Origin: Brachypodius melanocephalos
Taxonomy: Eukaryota > Chordata > Aves > Passeriformes > Pycnonotidae
Length of the DNA stretch: 64,000 bases
Direction: 5' to 3'
NCBI GenBank assembly: GCA_013398615.1
Contig: VZSR01002145.1
Span: 1,961,322-2,025,321, forward strand
Part shown: piece after piece, positions 1 through 15,056 of the stretch
How the letters are laid out: every line of letters begins with the position of its first letter
How positions within the stretch are numbered: position 1 is the first letter of the stretch
Notes under the pieces: generated by a model
What the model was told of the DNA's origin: nothing
Database searches by the model: none
What the model saw: only the letters and a program-made list of their open reading frames with translations
Translations under genes and position numbers: made by a program

Positions 1-941
<941 letters not shown>

Positions 942-3900
942 TAGATATTGTGCAAAAATATGTGATGTATGCAGATACTGCAGGAAGGAGCCAAGGTGGA
1001 AACACTTTGGAAAGACAGTTCTATTTTTGGTTGCTTTAGTAAACCATACTATCACAGGTGTGTTAATAATTTCTCCTCAAAACTGAAGGGTCAGGGGTCT
1101 TTAGGTTTCAAGTTTTGTTTCCATGTACCACACAGTCAGTGAACTGCTCTGTATTCCAAGAATTTCATTGCCTAAAATTCTCATTGCTCACTGGCATTGA
1201 TGATCACAAAGCACATCTGGATATCTACAATAAATACTGCTCGAGGAGAGATGTGGGAACTAGGCAGTGGGAAGCTGATGGCATGGATCTGTGTCTACTT
1301 TTTTTTTGTGTGTGTGGGAACAATGTGACAAATAATGTGTAAAGGTAAAAAAATCTGTAAGAATTGATCTGTCCATCCTGTTCCTGTGATGGATGTGCCT
1401 TGGAGGAACTCAAAGGATGAGAAGGGGAGGCTCAAAAAATGTTCAAAAATTATCAATGTCACAGCTTTTCCAGTTTTGTCTTTACTTTCAGCCTTCCTCT
1501 TTCATGAGGTCTGTGCTAGAAGCTTTTTTGTTTGCATTCAGGATTCGCTGCATCCTTATGCCTCCTTTCTGTCGAGCGTAAGTCACAAGTTCCATGGAAG
1601 TGAAAGTTTGAATAGCAGTTTGTTTGGGGTAGCCACCCTTTTCCAGTCCGAGAGTATTAAAAATGGCCAGGAACAGTCCCTCTTCCCTAATTATGAGTAG
1701 GATTAGGAGCTCTTGTGAAAGCCCAACTATGTGCTGGGCTTTCTGCTATAGAGAGAACCTTTGTGGGATTTCTGAATCAAAGAAACTCTTTTATGACGTG
1801 GTGATTATTAAGGGAACCAGACTTGTCTCAGAACAACCCTCTCTGTTTTTGCCTTTCTTTGGACTTCTCTGAACAAAGGTTTGTGCGTGGCTGTTCTGGA
1901 GCCATCCTCCTCTGCCTGGAGCCACTGGAAGGCACCCAAAACATGCTCTGAACTTTCTTCCTCCTTGGGAGACAGTTGTGGAATCTACCATTCCACTTCC
2001 TCTCATCTCTGTACAGCAGCTCAGCCTGAAACAGGCTGGGGAGTGCTCCAAAGATCTGCTATGGCACATCCAACCCCTTTTAACTGTGGACATCATGGAG
2101 AGGAGAGGAAGGAACTGTCAATTTGTGTGGCTATCACCCAGCCAATTCTATTCTCTGTCAAGGGAAATTGCAGTAAGTTGTTGCCTTTACAATGCTCCGA
2201 GGTACATTTGAAGTTTTGAATAGATTTGACACTTTTTAAAAAGAAGAATTAGCGGTTCCAGGATGCTCAGTGGTGGTGGTAGGAGACAGCATGGACGAGT
2301 CACTGAAAGGAAGGCAGCAGATTTTAGGGGAGTGTCTCCAGAGTTCTGGGGCTTCAGTTTGCAGATGTCTCTCTTGAAATATAATAAATCAGATTTCTTT
2401 CAAGATCTCTGTGCAGTCAGCACTGCTTGAAAATTAGCTCTGTTTAAACAATCAGCTCCACTGGAAGTCTGCATGTGGATGCTGAGAATTAAGGCAGGAA
2501 GGTGACTTGGATTCCTGGAGGACTTCACACAGATTGTGCTCATCACTTCCGCAGTGCAGAAGTTGGACATGTGCTATGACTGTGTGGTGGTAACTTGCAA
2601 AATTTCATATGAACATTTTTCATGAGAGATTTGTGGGGATCGTGTAGAGGAGTTAGCACAGATGTCTTTAAAAAATTAGGAAAAAAAAAATAAAATAGTT
2701 GTGTTTGAAAGAGTCCATTTGGTAAAATGCTGTAATATTTTCAGTAATTTTATTGCTGCTTTTTCATTTCAGTAATCTTTCAGTTCCCCTGGCTGAAGGC
2801 AGGCAGGATATTGAACCCTATTCTAAGCTTTTTATAAAAAGCCATTTATCATCAACTTGTAAAAAACCCCTGAAGTTCAGAGCGACTTTCAGCAGAGGGA
2901 TTTTGTGCGTGTGTGTGTGTGGCAGCAGGATTAGGCAGAGACCGATGATTATTTTAATTTGTGAGCTAAGATGTGTTTACTCAGATTGTAACAGCTCCTT
3001 ACCATATTATAATGTTAAATTATTGTTGTTTGGAGGAGTCTCGGCAGTCTGGTGACAGAAGTGTAAACGAGTACTCAAAACAGAAAAGAGCAGTTCTGGG
3101 TTTAATTCTTTGCTTTACTTCTAACTCGCTCTGCAACCCTTGGTGAATTTTATTCAGCTGATTTTGTCTGTCAGCTCTCTGCTGTGTGACAACAGTAATA
3201 ATCTCTGTGTTCCCCGCGTGTGGAATGACTTTAATTTTGTAGCTTTCTTCAAGAAGAATAACTGTTATGTTCCTTAATCACCCCTCTAAGTGCAGCTGAT
3301 TATAAAGGAAATAAAGCCAGGGACCATGTCCTGGAGAGCACCATCGCTCTGGGACAAGGTGTTGATTAAGTGACTGATTCAGAGGAGATTGTGGCAAACT
3401 GGAGGATTTTTCTGTGTGAAATCACTCATCGCAATTTGCCTCTTACATATTTTCCAGTTTTCAGTAAACCCTACATTAAAAAACCTGCTTTTAATCTTTC
3501 TGCTGATACTCCTTTTGCATTGCAATATCATTGCTACAACGTTAGGCCAAAAGACTGCACTGGCTTATCTTCCCTTTTGCTTAGCAATTGTAATTTATTG
3601 ATGGTAACTTGTGATTAGTTTTTGTTCTTGTAAATATTTTCAGAGCTCGGGCTCTGTCATATTTTTCTCACTTGTTTTTTTGCCTTCTGGTTTCAAAATG
3701 AAACTGTTTGCTGTGTGTATAGTAGCAAGGCAATCTATTTACATTGTGATGGAACACCCCAGGACTGTTTACCCACAATGTCAGCCTTTGCTGGGGGTAG
3801 GGATGATTTCATTTCCAAATGAATCATTGTTTGGCTTTGTTCTTTCTAGCAGAATGAAGTAAACTGTTAAATAGAGGATGATAAAGAGATATTTCCTTTG

Positions 3901-5189
3901 CACCTTTTATAGCCGACAGAGATTTTGTTTGGGCTGTTCTGTCTGTTAATGCAGCGAGGTTGTATTTTTGTCATTCCCTTGGATTGCCAGAGTGTGTTGT
4001 CTGGAATATCTGAGTTATGTTAGGATCCTTTTATGGGCTTTTACTATTTTAAGACTGTTACAACCTTGGTTGGTTGTCGGGGTGAACATTAGGGTAAAAT
4101 ACGGCCTTATGTGACCATTTGACTTGTATAAAATTGGGTTTATGGTCCTTACCTCTCTCACAGGTATGCTGTGAGGAGTAAAGCAGAGCCATGTCCTTGG
4201 TGATGCAAACTTCTCCCTGTTCCCTTCAGGACACCCACAAGCGAACAGCAAGGAGCATTTAGCTGTAAAAGTGCTATGCTTCACTTGGAAGGTTGAAAAC
4301 GACATATAACTCCAATTATTTTAATCCTTCAAATTAAAATTTACATAATGTTACAAATTCTTGCACCACCAGTAAGTGAAATAAAGTCTCTGTAGCTCTG
4401 CTCGCTTGGTTTTCTCTGTTGTTGCTTGCAGGAATTTCCAGTACCAGAACAAATAATAATCCAGTAAGTTAACATTGGATCTACAGCTACACATCCACAC
4501 CTACTAAAAATATTCCATAATAATATGATACTCTCTGAATTTGCCTTGCATTTCATTGGGGATTGAAGTATTTATTTATTTGCCAAAAAACTGTTCGTAG
4601 TATGCCGTGGTTCTGTTTCAGATTTAATACCGATGCTGAGAGGGAGTATATAAATTTAGAATTATGAAAAAAACCATGTTGTTCTCAATACAGTGCATTC
4701 AGGCTTGTATTTATCTCTTTATAAATATTTTAGTATAGCACGTTTTTCTTAGCAAAATCTTTCCTAAGTTTAAAAATCAAAAAAGTTTTCTCTTGCTTTT
4801 CCTTCACTTGTCACAATCGCGACATGATTAAAATCCAAGCGTAAAACTGGAAGTTTGATAAACACGCAGCCTGAGATGCTTTACATATTTTCACGTTACT
4901 TTTCACTATTTCCCAGAGTGAAACTCCTTTTACTAGAAGAATTCTTATGGGAAAGCAGAGTTGAAAGGACTGACATCATCAGCCCTTCCTGAAAAACAGA
5001 TTGGTTTCCTTTAAGTAACACTCACTTAAGAAACCACCTATTTAGAGAGAAGCAGACAAAAATAGTTTCGCAGAAAATTAACTGTATGATTACTTAAAGC
5101 ATTGGAGGGCAGTTCCTTCACGAAACGCTGTGAATATGAGCTGAAAGCGGTTCTTGGAAAACTCTCTATTAATTTTAATTTTTCTCTTT

Positions 5190-5540
5190 GTAGCGTCTCC
5201 CGATAGAAACAGTTTGCACGCAAACAGCGGAGCGAGCTGCAGCATCGGCCCGCGTCGTTTTAACGTGCTTTTAACATTCCTGTTTGTGTCATTTTCGTGT
5301 TTCTCCACAGCGTCACACTCGGCTCTTTTTAAATTTAAGCGTCATTTCAAATAATTACGAATAATTCCTTTTGCAGCTCCGTCGTTTAGCGCAGATTTCG
5401 TCCCGGTCCCTCAGCGCTCCCGCCTCACCCGCCGCGGCCTGCAGGGGGCGCCCTCCCCCCGGCCATGGCGCCTCAGGCGGGGCCGGCCCTCAGGGGGGAC
5501 CCGGCGTGGAACGGCCGCAACAGGGAGAAACGGTGGCGAT
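5190..5540. promoter_or_regulatory. Intronic CpG-dense block with CTCF-like motif
   Basis: CpG dinucleotides are rare across the window's introns but become frequent here, especially at 5375-5540 where the sequence is mostly G and C. At 5438-5451 the sequence CCTGCAGGGGGCGC fits the CTCF core consensus CCASYAGRKGGCRS at 13 of 14 positions. CpG retention suggests a locally unmethylated element such as an insulator, enhancer or intronic promoter. No TATA box or obvious first exon accompanies it. The small + strand ORF through it (5371-5568) is Pro/Gly/Ala-rich as expected from GC composition and is not credible as protein. Function is inferred from composition and one motif only. Confidence 0.5.
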
Positions 5541-5789
5541 GAGAATAAAACCCTCTCTTTTTCACTAATACAGGCACTGAGCTGCTCGTATAGACGTCAT
5601 AAATATTTATTTATTTGCAGGTGTAAGCCCTACACATCCTCCGTGCTGCCTGAGGCATCCAGTGACTCTCTTCACACCTTCACCTGAAGTTTGTCCTCAT
5701 GATTTTAAGGCACGTTGTGGAAAAAAAAGCCAAAATAACAAACAACCAAAATTAATTTACCTGGTGGGAATTTTCTGCTAATGACTTTT

Positions 5790-5813
5790 AGTGACCATTC
5801 TATGATTCTGTGA
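5790..5813 (+). repeat. Possible CR1 3' terminus (tiny remnant)
   Basis: The stretch ccattctatgattctgtgat resembles the ATTCTATGAT-type tandem end of avian CR1 elements. No convincing CR1 body is visible upstream, so this is either a severely 5'-truncated copy or a coincidence. Confidence 0.35.
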
Positions 5814-7613
5814 TGATTTTTTCCTTTCTGGAGCAGTCCGGGTGGTGGTGATGGAAGCTCCCATGTGTAGGTCGGGGAGAAGAGGTGGGAAGAGCTGTAA
5901 TCAAAGTTTGGGAACCGGCCAGCAGCTTGCTGGGTTTAAATGAGCTGTGTTTGCTGTGTTTTAGCTGCCTTTTCCACCCCCTCCTCCTTTTTTTTTGTAA
6001 TGGGTAGAGAATCAGTGGAGTGAAAGAAGTGGGTGGTGTATTTTGGATAGTTTCTGAAGTGGAAGAAAAAGATCCATTCCCTTCAGATAAGTAGGGAAGT
6101 AGACTGATAAATTCCGTCACAAGGGGAGTTCGTGTCTGTACATCAAGTGTTTCTGAAGCAGGTTTTTGTAAACAGCATGGATCGAAGACGTGCGTGTTTG
6201 CATTGATATTAGAAAGAGAAGTTTTGAATCTTCCAGACAGATTGAAAATTGAAGGAGACGGACATCAGAAGGGAATTGCAGCTCTGGAGATAGGGAGTGT
6301 AAAAATCTATGACTGAGTGATTTAGCACAGCAAATGCTGTAGCAGTGGTCAGAGCAAACTGTTTCAGAAAGGTTGTGGGTAGACAGACAGAGGGGAAATA
6401 ATCAGCAGCACACGGGAGACTGTGATGGCAGAGATGGATCACAAGGTGAAGGGAAAGGGGAAGGCAGAGAGGGGTGGGATTACCACAGATGTGAGCGTCC
6501 CACTGAAGTTTTCCTGTCAAGACGGATGATTTCAGTCTTGGTAACATCAAATGGAAGGAAATTTTGAGAGGGTCAAGTGCTGATGTGTCAGAGTCAGGTA
6601 CTGAGGGAGACCAAGGAGTGGTAACTGGAATTTTAAGTGTTTATCTGAAAATGACTTAATGAATGACAGCTTGTAATTCTATGGTTATTTCAATTGTTCC
6701 TTCGATTATTCCCTCTTAGATTACAGTAAACCCATGTCTTTCCATCCACAAATCTCCCCAGCTAACCAGGTACATAAAAGACAGGCTAGTGCATTTCCTT
6801 TTTGTACACTGCAAGTAGTGATGACATCCTGGAGCTGATGCAGTGCTTTGACTGGGTTTTGCAGTTGCCAATTGGAAATTGATAAATAATGATATTAATG
6901 ATCCATGAGAAGGAACATGCTTGACTTTACATCTTCTCAGTGTGTCAGTGCAGAGGGCTGAAATGAGTGTGATCAGCATAAAAGCTAGGATTGAGATTTG
7001 GAGTAACGGGCTAGCTGAAAAGAGTTGGTCGCTGAAGGAGTGATGCAGGGAAGATTCTCTGCATGGTTCACAGCCAAAGCACAAAGGGGAAAGGCTGGAA
7101 TTAGGTCAGGAGAAGAGTGGACTAGCACAGGGGAGACATTGCAGTCCAGACATTCATTGGTGGGTCAAGGAATGTAAGTGGTTCAAGGGAGCTGCCATCA
7201 GTGAAATGACAAAAAGTAGCTTTGCTCACCTGATACAAGCCTGTAATAAGTTGGATCAGAAGGTGAGAAAGTAGAATCTAGAGTTTTTCAAGAGACCGTA
7301 TCAGCTGAAGGAGGACGTTTAAGTATGGAGGGTGTTGCATGACAAGGGAAGTTTGGTGTGAGGGAAGGTGAAAGCATGTGAAGCTCCGTGTGAGTAACCA
7401 GTGAGGGGAAGGAATGGGGCAAGAGCTGGTGGGAACAATCATTTTATCTGATGGACATGCTGAGTTCAAGCCCAAACACTTTCTGCTTCCCGTGGCAGTG
7501 GGTATTCTGGGAATCCAGGGCTGCTCCCTCCTGTCTGCAGCCTGAATCAGACTCCCTGTCTATATGATTGGCGATGGATTATGCAGTAAATGGGTGTTGC
7601 CCTTGCTGCCCTC

Positions 7614-7634
7614 TTTTTTTTTTTTTTTCCCCCC
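7614..7634. repeat. Poly(T)/poly(C) tract
   Basis: Fifteen T are followed by six C and then AG. This makes an acceptor-like pyrimidine tract, but nothing coding follows it. Confidence 0.8.
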
Positions 7635-10600
7635 AGTTTATTATTCTTAAGTAAGGCATTTAATCAACTGTGCATCTTTGGTAGCATGAAAAATGTAAAC
7701 ACTTTATGGAAAGAAACGTAAGCATTAAGATTAGAAATAAAATATACTTGTATCTTTTAAAAGGTTTATCTTTACCCTTAAATATGCTGATCGAGCTTAT
7801 TCTTTTTCGCTTAGCCCTTGTGGGCTGTTAAAATCAGTTGCTTTTTCCCATCTCAAGGAAATGCATCTTTGACACTTCTCATGACCTGAGTCACGATGCT
7901 GTCACGGAGCCAGAAAACATCCTCAACGGTCATGGGTAAAAGAGCAGAGCTGCCAAGGGTGTGTGGTGGGTGCAAGAGGGACAGATTGCTTCAGCTCTTA
8001 TTCTATGGGTGTTTCAGACAAGCCATTTATTATAATTACCCATGGATATTATTATCAAGTTCTCAAATGCAGTGTTTCTCAAGGCACTTTTTTTTTCCAC
8101 ATAACTTGGGATAAATCTCGTGTATTCAACACGGATTGAATTCAGATGCTAAAATATTTCTTCTTATGGTTGCAACTGGAGGGGAAAATAAGGCAGAGAT
8201 GGAAAGGTGAGGATAAAAAAATTAACAGATTTATTAACATGTAGTTTATCATCAAAAGAAATTGTAGTAAGCTCAGCCCTTTGGGTATGGGGCTGCCATT
8301 AAACTTTCCCTATCTCCTCACTGAACAGATTTGCACACAGAGATGTCCTTCAGAAATTCCCAGCTCAGTTCATTTTGCAGTTTCTAAGACCAGCAGATCA
8401 GTTTTTCTGACTGTGCTGTCTCAATACAAAAAACATTAGGCTCATAAAGATAATTTTATTCTGTATCATTTGGAAGAGAAGTCTGATACACCGAAATTTT
8501 CCAAAGTTTACGATGCTGAAGCGTCTCAGAGTCGTCCCTGAAAGAAGGCTTTGAATTGAGATCTGTGCTGATCTGAATTGTGATGGATGGACACGATGAG
8601 GGGCAGCAATAGTGCATTCTTGTTTTCTCAAGCGCTTCATCATTCACCAGCAGACAGTGTTAGCAAAATTCCCATGTGCAAGGAATTGGAGCAACAGAGC
8701 CTCTCCCCAGCGCCCGGAGGCTGCCTGCACGATAACCTCATTAGTGCAGTGTTAGTCTGAGCTCAGAGAGTCCTGTCCTCTCAAGAGTTTGCAAACTCCA
8801 GCCCAGAGCTGGCTTACAGCCACATGGTGGGGAGGATGGCACTGCTCCTTCGTGTTTGTTCACAGCGTACTCTGCAGCTACACTCGTAGTAGTTACAAGA
8901 AACTACTCTTGCACTCTTCCCATCTGTGGAGAGCTGAAGGTGCAAGATCTGTTTCAAAGAGCTTGGACTTGGCCCTGGCCTTTGCTTGGGTGGCCAGTTT
9001 GGCTGTTTTGGCTGGTAACACCATCTGGACGAGCCCAGCTGAAGCGGTGCCGCCGCTGGCTGCGCAGAGCCTGAAGCCAACAGCTGGCAAACCAGTTTGG
9101 TTGGGTTTATTTTGAGTTTTGCCCATACATGGACTTGAGCCTTGCACAAACAGTATTTTTAGTTAAATAAGTCCTGAAAGATGATTATTATGCCAGACTT
9201 GTGTGTGTGGTGGTGGAGGGGTTGTTTTCTAAGAAAATCCATCCTTGTCCAGGTAGAGGCACAGGCAGCAAGAGAGGTCATGGGAGTTTGTTCTCTGCTG
9301 AGCATGAGAGGGGATTATTGGGTATCAGTGAGTGGGACACATCATAACTGAGGGACAGGGTTCCTGAAACTGGAGATAGTAGAAAAACTCCAGAAGGAGG
9401 AAGGGACTGTTATGAGGCCATGTTCAGATTTTGAGTGGATGTTGCTGAAGTTCAAGGAGCTCGGGTCAGGGGGCAGGAGACTCTGTCCCAGCAGTGACTG
9501 AGACACTTGGGCTGGCTCTTGTGTGTCTCTGCAGAGCACTCTGACTTCGGAGCTGTCACCATCACATGCCTTGCCTGGATGCAAACAGAGAGCAAGCTCT
9601 GCTTTCTTAGGGTGATCGTGAGATTTAGTGCAGCTGTGTTTCCAAAGGTTCCATATCAAAAGGATTTAAATGTTACAAAAACAACCGGCTGCGTAATTTT
9701 CTCCCATCCATTCCAATGGAAGCAAGTTAGTGATAGGTTTAGCTCTGAGTAGCTACATGATGTGTGTACAGTAGCTAAGACATAATATTCCTCCTTTAAT
9801 GGGTCTAATTGTACTCGAAATATTGAGGGTTAGGGTGTGAAATGAGTTTAAATTTGATAGGACACAATTCAAGGAAATGGCAATGTGACTTTAATTGAGA
9901 GGCGATCGTTAACTAAAATAATTCGTTTCCTGACTTTTTCTAGGAAAATGTCTAACATTTTACAAAGAAAGATAACACATGTTGGACTGAATAAAGCAAA
10001 ACATGAAAGCAAAGGCCCACTTTGGCAGTAATTAGGGCTCGTGGTGCTGGGTGTGTTTCCTGGGCCGTTGCTGAGTTTGTCTGTCAGGCTCTTCCAAGGA
10101 CTCCGTGAGCCAGCATTGCTTCCGCTGGGTTCTCTGCTCGGGTCACAAGGCAGCGTTTCTCACCAGGGCGCTGCTGTTTCCTCTTCCGACTGTAGTAGAT
10201 TACAGATTATACTGGAACATGTCTGAGGAAAGGTCAGAAACGAGGGTGAAAGTCTTGGAACTGAAGCTGGGAAGCTTTCCATTCTCAGCCGGGAAACTTT
10301 TTGTATTGAATAAAAAGCAAAGCAAAATAAACCACTGCGTCCATGACACTTCTGTTTTTCCTGCCATTTTTTGCCTACCGGTTAGAAAGGATTTTATTTC
10401 CCTTGCATTATACAATTAGAGAATGTTTAGCTGAGGAATCCTCAGTGTTACACTAAACAGAAATAATGGCCAAACATGGTTCATTTTCCTGTAACTTGGC
10501 CTCCTCATGATTGCATAGCCCGGAGTTACTGCATTTTTATTTACCAAATTATAGATGTTTATATGTAGTGTTAATGTCAGTAGACTTTGTGGTACCCTTT

Positions 10601-13600
10601 GAAATGGAGTCTGTTAAATACTGGAAGATATAAAAGCTAATCAAGTGGGGTTTGGACTTTAATGACACTGCATTACTAAGCTTTTTGTATTGGAGTAATG
10701 GAAGAAAAATGGAAAAAATCAACATAGAAGCATTTTATTATAAGGCTGAGAGGTGCTTGATACCACTTTAGTTTTTCAAATAAAGTGTATCAAGAAGCTG
10801 AAATCCTTTTGATCATTACTTTCCTAGCAGAAAAAATTGTTTGGGCCAAGTCTTGCTTTGCTTACTGACAGTTTACACCAAAGAAAATCCTGCAGCACTT
10901 GGAGACATGTCATACACATGCTGAAATTTAACAGGTAAAAGGGTTTAGTTTCAGTTTGTTGATAAGCTGGTGTTTGCATCCCTTAGGTGTGAGGGTGTAG
11001 TTTTGGTTTTAAGCTTGGCTGTGATTTAGGAGTTCCATTTCTGTGCATGGAAATGGGATCTGTGGTTCTGATAGATTCAAACTCAGTTGAAATAAGATGA
11101 GAAGTGATTTGGTTGCATTACTGTGGGACTATGCCTGGACTAAAGAGCAGAGTAACAGGGCCTTCATCCACATCATTCTTTAAGAATCCTATAAAGTCTT
11201 TTTGCCACACTGTGTTGCTGCTGAACGCAATCCCTGGGGCTGGGGAACGTCCCTGCCAAGCTGCATTTGGATGTATAATTGTGTCATTAGTAGTGCCAAA
11301 AATCAGGGTGTTTCTCCTCCTCTCTCCTCAGAGATGATCTCTGACAGCAGTGCCCTCAAGTGCTCTGCTCAAACGCTGACCAATTTGAAATCTGGCCTGA
11401 ATTCATCAAGGCTCTTAGTTGATCAGAAGAGGACACCTAACTGTATTAATTGCTTTCAGTTGATTGATGGCTTTTTGAACAGTGTTAGAAGCTCGCAAGT
11501 CTTGAATATTTTCTTCTTGATGTAGCTGTCCTTTCTTATCCAAAAATACAGTTTGAAAACTTAAAAAAGAGTGATTTGATCAAATGTTTAAAATCTCATA
11601 TTCAGGCCTAAAGAGTGACTTACAGATTTAACATTGGAGGTTTGTGGAGAGCTGAGGGTGTCTCTGCCTGGGGGTTGAGGAGGAAAGCGATGCTGTGGGA
11701 CCCCGAGCCTGTCCGGCCATACCTGGGAGCTGCTCCTGATGGCTTTTCCACAGATGTCCAGCTTTGTCAAAACCCACTAAATCTTGTGAAGTTTATTTTC
11801 CTTATAGCATCTGTATTTTATAATGGTGCTTTTAATTTGTTTTCTCTTTGTCTGCTGGGATTTCTTTTGTCCGGCCCTTGCAGGCCTCCCTTTTTTCCTC
11901 GGTGGAAGTGAGTCTGTCAGTGATGGCCGGTTTGGGAATACAGCTCAGCCTGGCCGGCCCGACGGCTGCTCCCTCTCTCTGACAACAAAGCCCATTGTTG
12001 TTTGCTTTCTTCACTTTTATCCTCAGCTTAATCCATTTCTCCTTTGAGTGTCAGTGGAATGAAATGTGTGGAAAAGAGTGGCTCAGGTTTTGGAGGGGGA
12101 TGAGATGGTGGTGGTTTTGCAGACTCTCAGCAAACAGGTCCAAAACCAATGGAGTGGGTTTTCTGTGTCTCAGTGTTTGTCCAACATAAGGCTGCACTTG
12201 CCCATAAACTTGTCAGACTCCAGAGCCACGGCATCCTCAGCTTTTTGGAAGTCTCTTAGTAAAATTAGTAAGAGATTTACCAGCTAGACTGGCTTTAATG
12301 TATCCCATGCACAGCTCTGATTTTGTGGCAGCCCATGCAAAGACAGATACTTGACCCCATACCTTGCACGGGATCCTGAGGTCTCTGGGTGATTACCAAG
12401 GGAAAGTGCCTCCTTGCTTGGGATGCTCCACTGGAAATGATCCTTGAGAGGACACGTTTGCCGTGGGATCGTGATGGTGATGGCTGATTGCAATAAAAGC
12501 ATTCCTGGAGTAGTCTGTAGGATGAGGTCTGTGTGTGTCAGTCTCCAGCCATTTACAGTTAAATGCACTGTCCACATGTTGGGAGGTAACTTGAGTTCAG
12601 CATTCTGCTGGATGAAAAATACTGGATATTTCTACCCGACTTAAACTTTGGCTTATTTGTTGCTTGTCCTTTGACAGTGAATCAACAACGGCTTGAGCTG
12701 TAGAAATAATGTTGATGCTTGACTGCATTCTTTGTGCTCTTTTGGCCTGATCTGACTGCCCTGTGCACACACAACTCCTGTTTGCTGCAGGAGTTTCCTA
12801 CTTGGAAAGGCTGGAGGAACGGAAGGGGAATTTTTGGGATTCCTGGAGGAGTACAGCAGCACACCAGAAAATCAGGGGGTTTTCTTTGACCTTAATCGTC
12901 CCCACCATCTTAATACTATTGTAGTCAGATTTACAAGAACAACTTTCCTGTCAGAAATAATTTCTCTCCTCTTTGTAGCATTCCAACTTTTAATTTTTGA
13001 CTAGTATCACTTTTAATTACAGTTTTTGCAGTTAAGCAACTGATTGTTGCAGCAGAAAATGCAGGTTGGCAGGCAGTGGTCATTGTGACATATGTGTGGT
13101 ATTTACAGCTTTTCCCTTTGTCACAGCAGAATTTTTTGATCGTGTTTGTGCTGTGAAGTGCTGTGTGTTATGAGGTCTGGTTTAGTTAATTTTTTATTGA
13201 GGTTTGTATACATCAGATTTAGCTATACTTCCAAATACATAGTTACAAATTAAATGCTACCGAATGTTTTTTGGTTTCTTTCTCAAAGAAGAATCATCGT
13301 ATATTTTAGTTCCTTTCAGAATCTGTTTTACACATTTTCGTTCTTTTGATTATTGTTTAGTACTTTTATTTTGTTTGTTTAATTATGTTTCCTTATATAT
13401 GAGCCTAAGAATTTGTAAGATGTTGTGCCTACAATTAATAAAAAACTCTGGAGGGATGAGATAATCCTGCAGTTCTCTAAGTATCGCTGACTGCTCTGGG
13501 AGTCCTCAAGTTGGATGGAAGCAAAGCAGCTCATCCTTGTGTACAGAAGAAGTCTGTAAATTCCTCATTTCCCAGCATGCAAATATTCCATTGGATCAGC

Positions 13601-13998
13601 TGAAGGCTTTGCATATGGAAAACCACATGAAGCTGGGAGCAGAGGGCACTGAGACATGAAATGTGCCTTGAGAGGGGAGAGGGGGCTGTTCCAACCCAGC
13701 CTTTGGATCAGTAGTTCAGAGTTAATCATTAGATTCTGAACAAGTAGAAGAAAACAAATTACAGACATTTGGAGCTCCCTCAGTAGATCCTGTCGGTGTT
13801 TGCTGTGCCCATGTGGATCCAGGGGAATATGGGAGAGAGAAACACTTCCAGAGGGGCCTTGGCTGCAGGAACAGTGATTAATTAGACAATAATGCACAAA
13901 ACTATTAATAAGCCTTCCTGCAAGAACCAAAAATGCATTATTAAACTAATCTTAAAAAAAAAAAATTAATTGCATCTCAGTCTTATTTAAAACTGAGC

Positions 13999-14021
13999 TT
14001 TTTTTTTTTTTTTTTTTTTTT
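13999..14021. repeat. Poly(T) homopolymer, 23 nt
   Basis: An uninterrupted run of T. It could be the A-tail of an old minus-strand retroposed sequence, but no source sequence is recognisable beside it. Confidence 0.85.
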
Positions 14022-15056
14022 CCTTTGTATTCCAAGTTGGTGCAGGAAAATTGCTATTAATGAAATCTGCTCTCTGGGAACTTCAATAGGCTTGTTCTTC
14101 ATTAAAGCCTTGCTATTTCTCTTAAAACGTATTGATGGATGCTCAGGCCAAATACTTATCACAAAATACACTTTGTAATTTCATCATTTCTGTTATTGTG
14201 CTTCTCTGAGGCACAGAGGTCTGGGGGCTTTGCAGAAAAACCCAAATAAAACCCCCAAGCTCCCAGTTATATAGTATTAAAAGAAGGGTGAAGGAAGCAT
14301 TGAGTGTCTTTAGGATGATGAGACATTCATTAAGATTTTTCCGCCTTCCTTTTCCTATTTTCAATCCATCTGAAGTACCATTAAAGCTTTTCAGGCAGCT
14401 TCCTGTGAGAAACCCTTTTGCTGTGCTGTTTTTCTTCCATGAAAAAAGGTGGCTGCTCTTGAGGCAGATTGTATGGATTTGGCCTGGGATTTGTATAATA
14501 TCTGTGTAGAATGCATCGGTTGTTTAGGAACCTAATTCCCAATATGGTTCCCTTTTGATTAAGAACAAAGCCAGCGTTTCACAGCATTATAGGAACACAG
14601 AAAAACAAGTTAATGATCTAAACCTTTTAATTCATGGTTGCTTGTCTATTTAAAGTACTTTTGATTCTGCTATAAACAGACTGGCCCCTTTTTTTTGTTT
14701 AACTTCTTTCTTCGGTTTCTTCACATTTCTTTCTTTACTGTCCATGAAATTTGGAGCTAGTTTCCTTTTCCAACTGAAGAATGAAAGGTTGTGACTACAG
14801 AGTGATACAGCGAGTAAGAAAGCGTATCCAAACTGGGCATCCATCCAGCACAGACCTCTTTGAAATCAGCTAAATTTAGGGTTGTTGAGGGCTTTTTTGT
14901 TATGTTTTCCCTTTCCTTTTTTTCAGTACCTGCGTTTCATTTTCATCTTTTTTGAATGAATATGAAATTTGTTCCTTTTTTTGATACTTTTGTGATTTTT
15001 ACATCTAGTTTGGCGTGGCTTTATTTGACACAGTTACTTGATATTTCCCTGCAGCC

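Noticed and set aside
7614..7640. Strong pyrimidine tract plus AG as a 3' splice site
   Set aside because: No BCAS3-like or other coding sequence follows, and the AG is followed by AT-rich, stop-rich sequence.
10985..10992. T-box half-site AGGTGTGA (another near 42047)
   Set aside because: An 8-bp motif is expected about this often by chance in 64 kb on two strands, despite the attractive TBX2/TBX4 neighbourhood.
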